This document shows positions 39,382 to 47,753 of a stretch of DNA of 64,000 nucleotides, piece after piece. The DNA comes from Taxillus chinensis. Taxonomy: Eukaryota; Streptophyta; Magnoliopsida; Santalales; Loranthaceae. Position 1 is the stretch's first letter, and the number at the start of each line of letters is the position of its first letter. The stretch is from assembly GCA_023512835.1 (NCBI GenBank), contig CM042090.1, forward strand, positions 18,010,356-18,074,355, in the 5' to 3' direction. A program made the position numbers and the translations under genes. The notes below the pieces were generated by a model, which worked only from the letters and a program-made list of their open reading frames with translations, made no database searches and was not told the origin of the DNA.

Positions 39382-41326
39382 GGCAGGAGAATTTGGAAGT
39401 AGTGGAAGGCATCATAACACTCACATGAACACAAACAGAGATGACACCAGCAATACTGGAAGATTTATTAGAAACATTTGAAACCAAAAATCATGGTCCA
39501 AAACCATTATACAGAAAATTTTCCATAATTAAATAAAATAGCACAAAAGGATTGAAGGCTCAAAGAAACAAGTAATAGAAACAACCTATTATATAAGTAA
39601 ACAGACAAAAACATCTAATACTTTTGGGCCCATGCATTACCTGAAGTTCCAACTACATTGCCAGTTTCTAACACATCCCTCGATACTACATGAAGCTTAA
39701 CCATAGCTGTTTCAGTCTGAACACAAAGAATATAAGAGCAGAGGTTAGCACAAGACATGTCTACACAACACAGTAATCAACTTCAGAACAAAAGTTTAGA
39801 ACTACGAACACTCGACTTAGCATCTCACCCTTCTTTCCCATTGACATTCGACATTAACAACATCAGCAATGTCCCATTTATAAGCAAAATTACTTTGGCT
39901 CCTGACTCCAGTGGAAAACATTTTGATGCAACTTCTTGAAAAGGCCAATCGAGAAGCAGTGCAATATTTATCCCGAAATACAATATAATCAGGAAAAAGG
40001 AGAACTTCAGCATCCATGTCATTCTGCCAGTCACACCAGAAAACAAAGGAATAAATTATTCGAATCCAAGATGTGTTTAAATACCCATCAGGTATATGAG
40101 CCGCAAAGATAAGTGCCATATGATAAGAGGTATTCTATCCCATAACTAAAGTGAGGAGACCAGAATTTCAGTGCTATGGGTGAATAACCAGCAAATCAAT
40201 TTTTAATATATCGGAGAAAGCATCATTAAATTGTTTGATCAACCCCAGAAAGAGGAAGCAGGCAGTGAGTGCTTAAATCACCTCCAAGAATGACTAGTGG
40301 TTTTGGGGGCTGAAAATGATGCATAAGGTTTAATAATGTAATAAGTTAGCGTCAGATAACAAGTTAGAATTATAATCTAACAAAAATTTCAGTAACACAT
40401 TTCCTAATTAAAGAAAAAAAAAAGAGAATCAGTACCATTTCCCCTTCCCTAGAGCAGTAGTCGGATACATCCCCAGTGGAGGAAACTGAAATTATGCAGC
40501 AAGTTTCAGTAAGGACGACAAGATGTTCAGGACAAACAAAACAAGTCCGAATGGTGAGAAAAGGGACGAAATAAAATATACCACTATCTTCCGCAACATC
40601 AGAAGAAGGGTCCAAGCTGGAACTTTCACCATTGCGTTCATCAGCATCAGTACAAGCAGTATCAACTGCCTCAATCTGCAAGAACCCAAACTTATTAAAA
40701 CATGAATTTGGAACGGTTTATGCATGCGAAAGGGAAAAAGGATTTGAAATAAACAATATAAATTTCAAAATTACAGTGGATGGGTACTCCAGACTGGCAC
40801 AGTACAGTTGCTGGCTTCCAGATACATCTGTCCTAGCAGGAGTACTGTTATTATCAGTTTGGCAATGAATGTTTTGTTCATCTTTACATGAATTAGATTG
40901 TAGGAAATCGCCATCTTCTGTTGGAGCACAGCAAACAGCATTTTCGCAGCTATGGTCGCTATCCACCGAGCCAATATCTACACAAGGTGGAGCGCTAACT
41001 TGTTTTGCTTGACCATTTGGAACTGGAATGACACGGAATCCATGGTGCCATCAAATCAAATCAGCTAGAAACGATCAAAACCAAACAACGCAACGTAACG
41101 AGAAATGCTAGAGCTCAATTTACACCGTTTGGAGGGGTTAGGTTGGGGTTTAGAGCATACCGGATGGGAGAAGCTTGTTTTTCTTGAGATTCGAAGTGTG
41201 GTAGAGTTTAGGGTTTTCGAATTTCAGCGTCAATTTGCGAGCGGCGAGTTCAGGCTTCTCATCTTCTTGGTTGAAATCGAAGACGCCCAAGCGATTCGTC
41301 TCGCTCGAAGAGGAGGTCTTGGTCAT
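22526..41326 (-). CDS. ULP2-type SUMO-specific cysteine protease, 16 exons, 905 aa
   Basis: Exons: 41326-41161, 41022-40775, 40675-40582, 40485-40436, 40023-39829, 39716-39641, 39282-39174, 36140-36072, 33416-33285, 31845-31645, 31555-31500, 31419-31326, 27005-26915, 26398-26279, 24668-24249, 23122-22526 (2718 nt, all in phase). The protein removes or trims SUMO. The C48 peptidase fold starts at DETFEDVIYPKGDADAVSLT and DLLQPETFINDTIIDFYV. The catalytic residues are His449 (LHWSL), Asp482 (HMDSIKG), Gln531 and Cys537 (PQQENFYDCGLFLLH). The N-terminal about 330 residues contain a PH-like region (W..DIADVVNVECQW) as in plant ULP2. The C-terminal extension ends with a basic KRLRL patch. The intron after exon 11 is GC-AG (GAAG|GCAAGT). 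Introns host two hAT remnants, a small LTR element and a 146-bp duplication. The total span of 18.8 kb reflects these insertions. Confidence 0.93.
27583..30020 (+). mobile_element. Degenerate hAT transposon, antisense in a SUMO protease intron
   Basis: The left part (27583-28190) is relatively GC-rich with repeated AGGCG/AAGCG and GACGAAGC motifs, as at the ends of some plant hAT elements. From about 28370 the plus strand encodes a broken transposase. First comes a degenerate BED finger (IRCKFYDKDTKRGIKRLKEH). Then come DAFVRQTQ, a DUF659-type region (FNALNAKSFHVLIEAVCQYG, PGFKLPSIHDYRDPLL) and a core segment (LVTDNATNCKNASKLL, then WTPCAAHCIDLMIEDI). Several in-frame stops and frameshifts interrupt it, and the hATC dimerisation domain is missing. 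It lies in the 4.3-kb intron between ULP2 exons 12 and 13. I could not fix terminal repeats or the target duplication. Confidence 0.8.
30021..31228 (+). mobile_element. Second hAT-type fragment, abutting or nested in the first
   Basis: The first transposase frame (FNDVINIVKSTA) is interrupted near 30020 by GC-rich sequence with AGCGC motifs, resembling an element end. From about 30590 a second transposase N-terminus follows. It has BED-like pieces (DHVWKYNIP, CEKVTNGGIYKKKL), a basic linker and a DUF659-like start (QYIARFLYQAGIPFNVTQLD, then AIGQYDPNLKPPSYHKIR). The coding similarity then stops at 31228, about 100 bp from ULP2 exon 12. Frameshifts and stops are present. It is a 5'-end fragment only, so not autonomous. 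Confidence 0.7.
31842..32133. repeat. 146-bp tandem duplication covering a ULP2 splice acceptor
   Basis: Copies at 31842-31987 and 31988-32133 are highly similar, with about a dozen substitutions. Each begins with the same ATATCTGCAGCAC(T/C)CGAGG. On the minus strand this is the 3' splice site of ULP2 exon 10 plus its first four exon bases. The duplication therefore gave the intron a second acceptor (at 31992 on the minus strand) ahead of the used one. A shorter internal repeat (GCACTCGAGGGGAAA) occurs within each copy. Confidence 0.88.
32776..33096. mobile_element. Possible MITE in a ULP2 intron
   Basis: An AT-rich segment of about 320 bp is bounded by CCTGTTTGGTA on the left and TCCTACCAAACA on the right, giving a perfect 8-nt terminal inversion (GTTTGGTA/TACCAAAC). 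GTTTGG-type ends are common in plant MITEs and in AT-rich low-copy insertions. Target-site duplication is not clear, so the class is unassigned. Confidence 0.4.
36777..38032 (+). mobile_element. Miniature LTR retroelement (TRIM-like) in a ULP2 intron
   Basis: Two diverged direct repeats of about 175-180 bp (36777-36950 and 37854-38032) lie about 1.08 kb apart. The left copy is followed directly by TTGTTATTAGAGC, a close match to the initiator-Met tRNA primer site TGGTATCAGAGC. The right copy is preceded by a purine run, GAGAGGGAGAGAG. LTR, primer site, internal region, purine tract and LTR in that order is the architecture of a non-autonomous LTR element. The roughly 0.9-kb interior has no gag or pol. 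It includes a GC-richer stretch (37080-37430) resembling the GACGAAGC-rich end of the hAT remnant. It sits in the 3-kb intron between ULP2 exons 7 and 8. Confidence 0.65.
39351..39381. repeat. AAT trinucleotide microsatellite
   Basis: About ten AAT units inside the ULP2 intron between exons 6 and 7. Simple repeat. Confidence 0.95.
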
Positions 41327-41700
41327 GGCGATCCAAGCTCCAAGGACTCGCACTCGAATCGAGGAACGAGCGCTTCTAATCGAAGAGTACTCTTGATCTC
41401 GATGATTCGTGGAGCCCGATCGATCTTCGGGGAGGGAGGTATGGTTATGAATCTGTGAAGCGGTCGGACATTGCGCGACGAAGAGGGACCGACACGGTGG
41501 TGACGAGAGGGCTCACCCCTCTGCGCTCGAGTCTCGCCCTGGTCTTTTCTTACACCCGGAGGGAGACACGATGGAAATGGAAGATTACTGGAAACGTGTC
41601 AATTGGAAGGAGAGGGGATCCTCCACGTGCGCGGAGGGCATGTAAGAATGCGTGGGTTTCACGCTCTAGCATTGCTCGTGGGTTTCTCTGCTGCCCTTCT
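41327..41700 (-). promoter_or_regulatory. Promoter-proximal region and leader of the SUMO protease gene
   Basis: A GC-richer, CpG-containing segment directly upstream of the ULP2 ATG at 41326, changing to AT-rich DNA after 41700. An in-frame ATG at 41353 would add nine residues. I chose 41326 because the family N-terminus normally starts close to the LGVF.FN motif. Likely 5' UTR and core promoter; no specific motif identified. Confidence 0.55.
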
Positions 41701-43375
41701 TAATTTTCCGATAAAAAGTATAGATGAAATTTGACAAAAACAACTCTTCTTTTTTTCTTTTTCTTTTTTAATGGGATGAGAGTGAAACAAAACAAATTTT
41801 ATACGTATAAATTTGTTACTAAATTTTTAACATGATACCGGATTATTTGATATTTGTTATTTAAGATGTTTATTATCGTGATATTTTTTATGGAGAGTAT
41901 AAGATTACTCTGATATATATATTTAATATTTTCTTATAATTTATAGGAAAATTTACAATTTAAAAAAAATACACATTCAGCACCTGTTCTTTAAAATGAG
42001 TCTAATGATGAGAAATAGAGTGAATTCTTATACGTATAAAATTTTAATATGTTTTTTTATACGTTTGAACTTTTATTTGATTGTGATAAATTAAAGAAAA
42101 GACAAATAACAAATAAAAATAAAATAATATTATTTCAAAGAATAAAGATATGATTGAATAATAGAATATATAATATTTTATGATGATAAATAAATATATT
42201 GTTCATTTTCAAAATAAAATTTAAGAAGATGTAAATGCACTAAATTATTCAATGTATTTGCTTCAGTGCGATTATACCAAACTAAAAATTAACAATTCAT
42301 TATTGTTCATATGATAGCAAGGATTTGATTTTCACTTGTCAATAAGCTAGTCATTTAAATATTTTTTCTCTCGCTGTTTAATTAATTGGTTAACCAATGG
42401 ATCCATTTGTATCCATTTGTATTGATCCTAGTTATTTTTGGGTGCATCCATGATTCTAAGGCATGTTAGGTTATTTTATTTATTTTATTTCCGTTTCAAA
42501 ATTGAATACTTATTTTTGGGTATAAAAGACTAAAAATTTAAAATATCAAAAAAATAATTTCATTTTTATGAGACTCCTATAATGAAATAACAATTTGATG
42601 TTCTCAGTTTTTTATTTTTTTGGACTTGGCAATAACTTTTATTTTTAAAAAATGAAATTATAAAAAAAATAGTAATCAAACAAACAAAAAAAATCTAATG
42701 TCATATTTTTTATTATTTTATTTTCAAGGAAAAAACTTTTCCTGGGTATACAAAATATAAAACTTAAAATATTAAAATATTATTTTTATTATTTAGTGGG
42801 TCAAAGTAAAAAAAGTATATAAAAACAATAAAATAAAAAAATATCGAGTCTCTTGATACAAATAAATTTAAATCTAAAATACAAAATAGTTACAAACCCT
42901 CTTAAAAATAGTTACAAGACTATTTAAAAGGTCATTTTCAAACGTATATTAATATTAAATTAAAATTGGCCCACAATGGGCTTACTGTTTTTAAAATTGG
43001 CATGTTGACATATTAAACATAAGTTTACTATTGTTTTAAAATAATAAGATGCTAAAATTATTTTTTTAACTATATATGGCATAGTTATTTTTAAAAATTA
43101 ATTTTATTTTAAAATTAAAACTCAATTACATTAAGTTTTTACATGTTTTCTATATATTTTTACTTGGCAAATTTTCTCTTTTTTCCTAAATTTATTTGAA
43201 AAAATACAAACTAATAATATATTTTTTCTAATTCTAAAGTACAATTCAAACATAATAAATAAACAAAAAAAAATGTCATTACAATAAACTTTCATGGCCC
43301 GTTACTAGGAATGCGACAACGGCATCGTCTTGGAGTAAAGTGTGGTGAGGCAGATTATGTACCATAAAATTTCAG
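41701..43375. other. AT-rich intergenic DNA
   Basis: Very AT-rich sequence with homopolymer runs and no open frame of protein character. I see nothing recognisable beyond generic low-complexity sequence. Confidence 0.6.
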
Positions 43376-43441
43376 GTGACATTAAACCTAGGGGCTAGGG
43401 CTCGTGGTGCTCAAAAGCAGTCATTGTCACAATACTTTTTT

Positions 43442-43690
43442 TTTTTGAGAATGGAGGACTTAAATGAGAAGTCCGATGCCATCACCATTGTTGTTGTGCT
43501 CTCGGGTTGTGCTCATGGCGGGTTTGTGAAGGAGGGCCTTGAAATTTACTCTAAGATGAATAAATATGGGCTCCTGGGTAGCAACAAGCACTATGGATGC
43601 TTGGTTGACCTCTTGGGACGGGCAAGGCAATTGATTAAGAAAATGAGGTGGCTCCAATTCGTGTTGGTAGTAAGTTCTCTCCGAGTGTTC
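43442..43690 (+). pseudogene. PPR protein fragment (E-type C-terminal repeats)
   Basis: The plus-strand frame contains VLSGCAHGGFVKEGLEIYSK, then MNKYGLLGSNKHYGCLVDLL, then GRARQLIKKM. This matches the last PPR motifs of plant PLS-class pentatricopeptide proteins (usual form: HYGCLVDLLGRAG.L..A). The frame decays after KKM, and no further PPR repeats or start codon context are seen upstream. Such proteins normally contain many repeats and act in organelle RNA editing. This is a short decayed copy. Confidence 0.8.
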
Positions 43691-44050
43691 CAATACTTGC
43701 GTTCCTCAATGTGATCATATTTCATTTAAGCGGTTGTCCTTGTTATTTTGTTTTATGGCTTCATTTCGGCTCGGCAAATCGGTACCGACTTGGCTCTTAG
43801 AAAGTCATCTATGAACACTAATTTATTGCATTCAAAACACCTGGTTTTGTGACTTCCTTTCGGCTCCTAAGGTGGGATCTCGGATCGGTTTCTTCAGAGA
43901 AGATGTCATTTTCAAGAGGTGGAAATCGGGAGGTGAGTTGCCATTCTCTATCGTCTATCGCTAACCAGGGCATCGCAGGTTGGTTGATGTGTGTCACTAT
44001 GTTCAACCGAGAAATTTATACCCAACCAGGTTGATTCCGAAGACCAAATA

Positions 44051-44135
44051 GAATCCCCATATTATGCAGATGTTGGTAAGCCAAATCCGGTCCTGTTTAG
44101 TATCTTTAGAGAAGCCCCATATTTTGCAGATGTTG
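44051..44135 (+). repeat. Short direct repeat, 60-bp spacing
   Basis: A 25-nt motif with the core CCCCATATT(A/T)TGCAGATGTTG occurs at 44051-44075 and 44111-44135. It lies in a region of probable mobile-element debris (a GGGGCGACTCCGGAAAAT stretch follows). Function unknown. Confidence 0.7.
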
Positions 44136-44379
44136 ATATGTACCCAGGGGCGACTCCGGAAAATATAATTAGGGTGTTCAATATTTATTCATTGTAAAAC
44201 TAAAATATAATATAAGACATTATAATATATCAAATACGGTTGGTACTAGTCAAATATTCATGTATTTTTTAAATAAAAAATTTAAGAAGATCTAAATTTT
44301 AATCTCAATTAAATATATAACTTAAAATCAAATCATGACCGGAATTGAAAATAGAAAAGAGCTGAATACCAAATTATCG

Positions 44380-44755
44380 GATTTAATTACGGAGACGAGT
44401 CCAAGAGAAGAGAGCTTCCGGCCATGTCGTCTGTCGCTGCGCCGGAGCCCGGAGGTTAGAGGAGGCGTCGAGGTCAAACCGTTGAGCCGTCCGTCAACCG
44501 GTCGAGGGGGGAGAGCGTCACCGCGTGGCCCACGTTGCCGCATCGAGACAGAGAGAGAAAGAGTCGAAACAACCAATAACAGCGGCAGCGCGGCGTCCAG
44601 CGATCCGGCCCGATCCTACATGCGTGTCCTGCGGCGCGTGGTAGCGGAGGCGTCCTCTATCCTCCGTCCGACCGTCCTCCTCGTTGGCGCCTGGTGGGAG
44701 TGGAGACTGGAGAGAGTCGGAGAGCGGCGCCGCTACTCTAGGGTATGCTTTTGCG
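44380..44755. other. CpG-rich island without an assignable gene
   Basis: About 375 bp of strongly GC-rich, CpG-rich sequence in an otherwise AT-rich spacer. Both strands stay open for 80-146 codons, but the translations are Arg/Ser/Pro-rich with no recognisable domain, as expected from base composition. A donor-like TAG|GGTATGC lies near 44740 on the plus strand. It may be the first exon or promoter of an unannotated transcript, or a mobile-element fragment. Confidence 0.4.
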
Positions 44756-45272
44756 TTTTGTTGTTTCGTGAATAAGGCCCATGCGTTAATGTATTTTTGT
44801 TATTTGTTAATTGTTTATTTAGGTTTTTATTTTTTTCCTTTGGTCAAAGCATGTAGCCGTGTAAATGTACAATAATAATTATATTAAATTTTTTTAAAAG
44901 GATTTCAGGGTGTGCAACAGACACCCCCGAGGGCTACGTAGCGCCGCCCCGTATGTATCTTTTGAGAACTTGTACCTCTAATTATGTTTTCGGGGGTGTT
45001 GTATGTAAGATGTATTGCAACCTGGGCATATATCGGTTATGATTTGTTATTGTTAATATTTATGTAATTTCATTAATTTTTCAACAAACCTTTGTAGTTT
45101 GTACAAGTAATTTACAGTCGTATGATTAAGATTTCTTTTTACTCAATCTAATCCTAGATTAGATAATTGTAATAGAGTAAGAAAAAAAAACTCCATTATC
45201 ATAATAATATAACCTCTGATTTAATTTTTTTTAAATGGTCCTCTTTAATGACAAACAGAGGATGAATTTGGG

Positions 45273-46138
45273 GATATGCAATAGCTTATGCACATATAGG
45301 ACACTAGCCAGGCGAAATATAATGTGAACGACTTATGAGTTAATTAGGGGTGTACAATCAATGTAGAGAAACCTAAAATAATGATACAAACATAAATTAA
45401 AAACATGACAGAAAACATTCATAATAAAAAAAAATGTCAACACATTTTATGTAGCTTGTTAGACAAGACTTTTTAACACAACTATGATTTTAACAAAAAA
45501 AAACCTCAATCATAAAACTGAATCATGTGATTTTATTAGTAAGTGTGCATCCTATAAGTTTTTATAAATAGTTATATTAATGATTTCATGATTATAAACA
45601 CATCACTTGTATGGTCCTCTTTATTATTTTGAATGAAAAACGGATGCTAAATTTGGGATGGAGTAATATTACATACAATAAGGGTTGGTTAATTTTTGAG
45701 TAACTTTGATGACATAACAAGATACCAATTCATCGAAAGAAGAGAGAAATAAAAAAATCATAACCGTCTAATTGGCTACGGTTTTGCAACGATGCCGGTG
45801 AGTGATTGCACAAATATTTATTATTAGAGATATGCAATAACTTGTGGACGTATAGGACACTAGCCAGTTAAAATACAATGTGAACGGTTTGTGAGTTAGT
45901 TAGGGGTGTACAATCAATGTAAAGAAACCCAAAATAATGATACAAACGTAATTTTAAAACATGACAGTTCATAATAAAAAAAAAGTTGTCAACACATTTT
46001 ATGTAGCTCATCAAACAGGGTTTTTTAATATATTTAAAAAAAAAAATCAATCATAGAATTAAATAGTAGTTATATTATTGGTTTCATGATTATAACTAAA
46101 ATTACTTGTGTTTGGAGTAGTCAATACATCACTTGTGT
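45273..46138 (+). repeat. Diverged 556-bp-spaced direct repeats
   Basis: Copy A (45273-45612) and copy B (45829-46138) share long blocks: GATATGCAATA, ATAGGACACTAGCCAG, GTTA.TTAGGGGTGTACAATC, AATGATACAAAC, GTCAACACATTTTATGTAGC and TTTCATGATTATAA. A partial third match to the left flank of copy A (TGGTCCTCTTTA at 45236) starts again at 45611. The arrangement suggests two or more tandem units of an unclassified non-coding repeat. Confidence 0.8.
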
Positions 46139-46850
46139 TTGTGTTTGAATTAATCACTTGTTTTACTCTAGACTCAATTATTTTTCGTATAAATTAAATT
46201 ATTATTATTTTTAATAATTTCCATTCATTTATTATTTTATTATCATAATAAAATCTAAAATAAATATTTAAAAATTTATTATTTAATACTTATCTAATAA
46301 CAGCATTTCAAATATAAAATTAGAATTATAATTTTACAGTATTTTAATAATTTGTTCATAATATTTTGAGAATTTTAAATTTATTATTTGTTATAATATT
46401 TTTAAAACTTAAAATTAAAAAAACAATTATATCATATATCAATCAAGAACAAAAAAAAACTAATTGTGCGAGATTAAAAAAAAAGTTCAAAGTTCAATAC
46501 TTGTGCGATACATTACGATCGTTTCAATAGAAGAAAAAGAACCATTTGGTCCAATGAAAAGGAGACAACCTTGAACCTCCCCATGTTAATTCAACAAGCT
46601 ATTGCCTCCATTTGTCATAATTCAACAAGGGGAGGAAATTACAGTAACAATCGATGCTAGCCTACCTGAAATTAAAATGGATTTGTATTTTTGGCTGAGC
46701 TGTCAAAATGGATGGTCTGGATCAAACTAATTGCAGCGTGCAATTCATTTGGTATTGCACGCGATACGGATCCGATTCCGATAGCTACCTGATAAAATTT
46801 AAAGTGGGGAAATAACGCGGCCGCTGACCTTTTAAACTAGACGCAGATAA

Positions 46851-47753
46851 ATGGAGGCGAGGAACAACGCCGCCGCATCGTCATCCTCCTCCGCCGCCGC
46901 AAACAGGGCCGAGGCCGAGCGCCTCATCGGAATATCCGAAAAGCTCCTGCAGGGTCACGACCTGAGCGGTTGCAGAGACTTCGCGGTCCTGGCCCAGGAG
47001 ACGGAGTCCCTCTTGGACGGCCCCGACCAGATCCTCGCCGTCGCCGAGGTCCTCCTCGCCGCCAATAAGCGCGTCAACAACCAGCGAGACTGGTATGCTG
47101 TGCTCCAGGTCGATCGTCGCTCCGACAACATCGATCTCATAAAAAAACAGTACCGCCGGCTCGCGCTCCTCCTCCACCCCGACAAGAACCGTTTCGCCTT
47201 CGCCGACAGCGCCTTCCAGATCGTCTCCGACGCCTGGAACGTCCTCTCCGATCCCGTCAGGAAAGCTCGCTACGATCGCGATCTGGGCTTCTTCTCCAAG
47301 GTCGATTTGGTCAAGAACGCGCCTCCTCCTCCGCCGGCGGCGTCGCGGGGTCTTCAGCAGCGGAAGCTTCCGGTTCGGAGGTCCTTCGGCAAGAAGAAGG
47401 CAGCTACTGAAGAGACGAGCGTTCAAAACGAAGAGCAGAGTTTCTGGACCGTTTGTCCGTACTGCTTCCGGTTGTTTGAGTACCTTAAGGTCTACGAGGG
47501 GTGTTGTTTAAGGTGCCAGAATTGCAAGAGATCCTTCCACGCCGCTTCCATTCCTTCGCTTCCCCCGTTAGTGCCGGGGAAGGAGGCCTACTACTGCTGT
47601 TGGGGTGTTTTTCCTTTGGGTTTCGTTGTTGCCGATTCCAATGGCAAGAATACCTCCGCCTCTGCAGCAGCAGATGGTTTTCCCAATTGGATGCCGCCAA
47701 TTTTTCCGAATTCTCAGCCTGGGAGTACGGCCACAGCCACAGGGGAGCTGTGA
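46851..47753 (+). CDS. J-domain (DnaJ-like) protein with zinc-binding segment, single exon, 300 aa
   Basis: An intronless 300-residue frame. Residues 20-75 form the helical N-terminal region typical of plant J proteins of the At3g/At5g type (AERLIGISEKLL, DFAVLAQE). The J domain spans about 80-145, with DWYAVLQVD, the HPD motif at residues 109-111 (LLLHPDKN) and AWNVLSDPVRKARYD. Residues 202-225 carry two CxxC-type pairs (CPYC and CQNC) followed by FHA, a zinc-ribbon region found in many plant relatives upstream of DUF3444. DUF3444 itself is absent, so this is the short form. J domains stimulate Hsp70 ATPase. The coding sequence is GC-rich, in contrast to the AT-rich flanks. The start ATG lies about 50 bp after a CGCGGCCGC-containing leader. 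Confidence 0.92.
   Translation: MEARNNAAASSSSSAAANRAEAERLIGISEKLLQGHDLSGCRDFAVLAQETESLLDGPDQILAVAEVLLAANKRVNNQRDWYAVLQVDRRSDNIDLIKKQYRRLALLLHPDKNRFAFADSAFQIVSDAWNVLSDPVRKARYDRDLGFFSKVDLVKNAPPPPPAASRGLQQRKLPVRRSFGKKKAATEETSVQNEEQSFWTVCPYCFRLFEYLKVYEGCCLRCQNCKRSFHAASIPSLPPLVPGKEAYYCCWGVFPLGFVVADSNGKNTSASAAADGFPNWMPPIFPNSQPGSTATATGEL

Noticed and set aside
44335..44775. 146-codon plus-strand open frame in the CpG island
   Set aside because: It is Arg-rich, compositionally driven and open on both strands; no family resemblance.
46881..47426. 181-codon antisense open frame opposite the J-domain gene
   Set aside because: It is a shadow frame caused by the GC-rich coding sequence on the other strand; the product is a Gly/Glu/Arg string without a domain.
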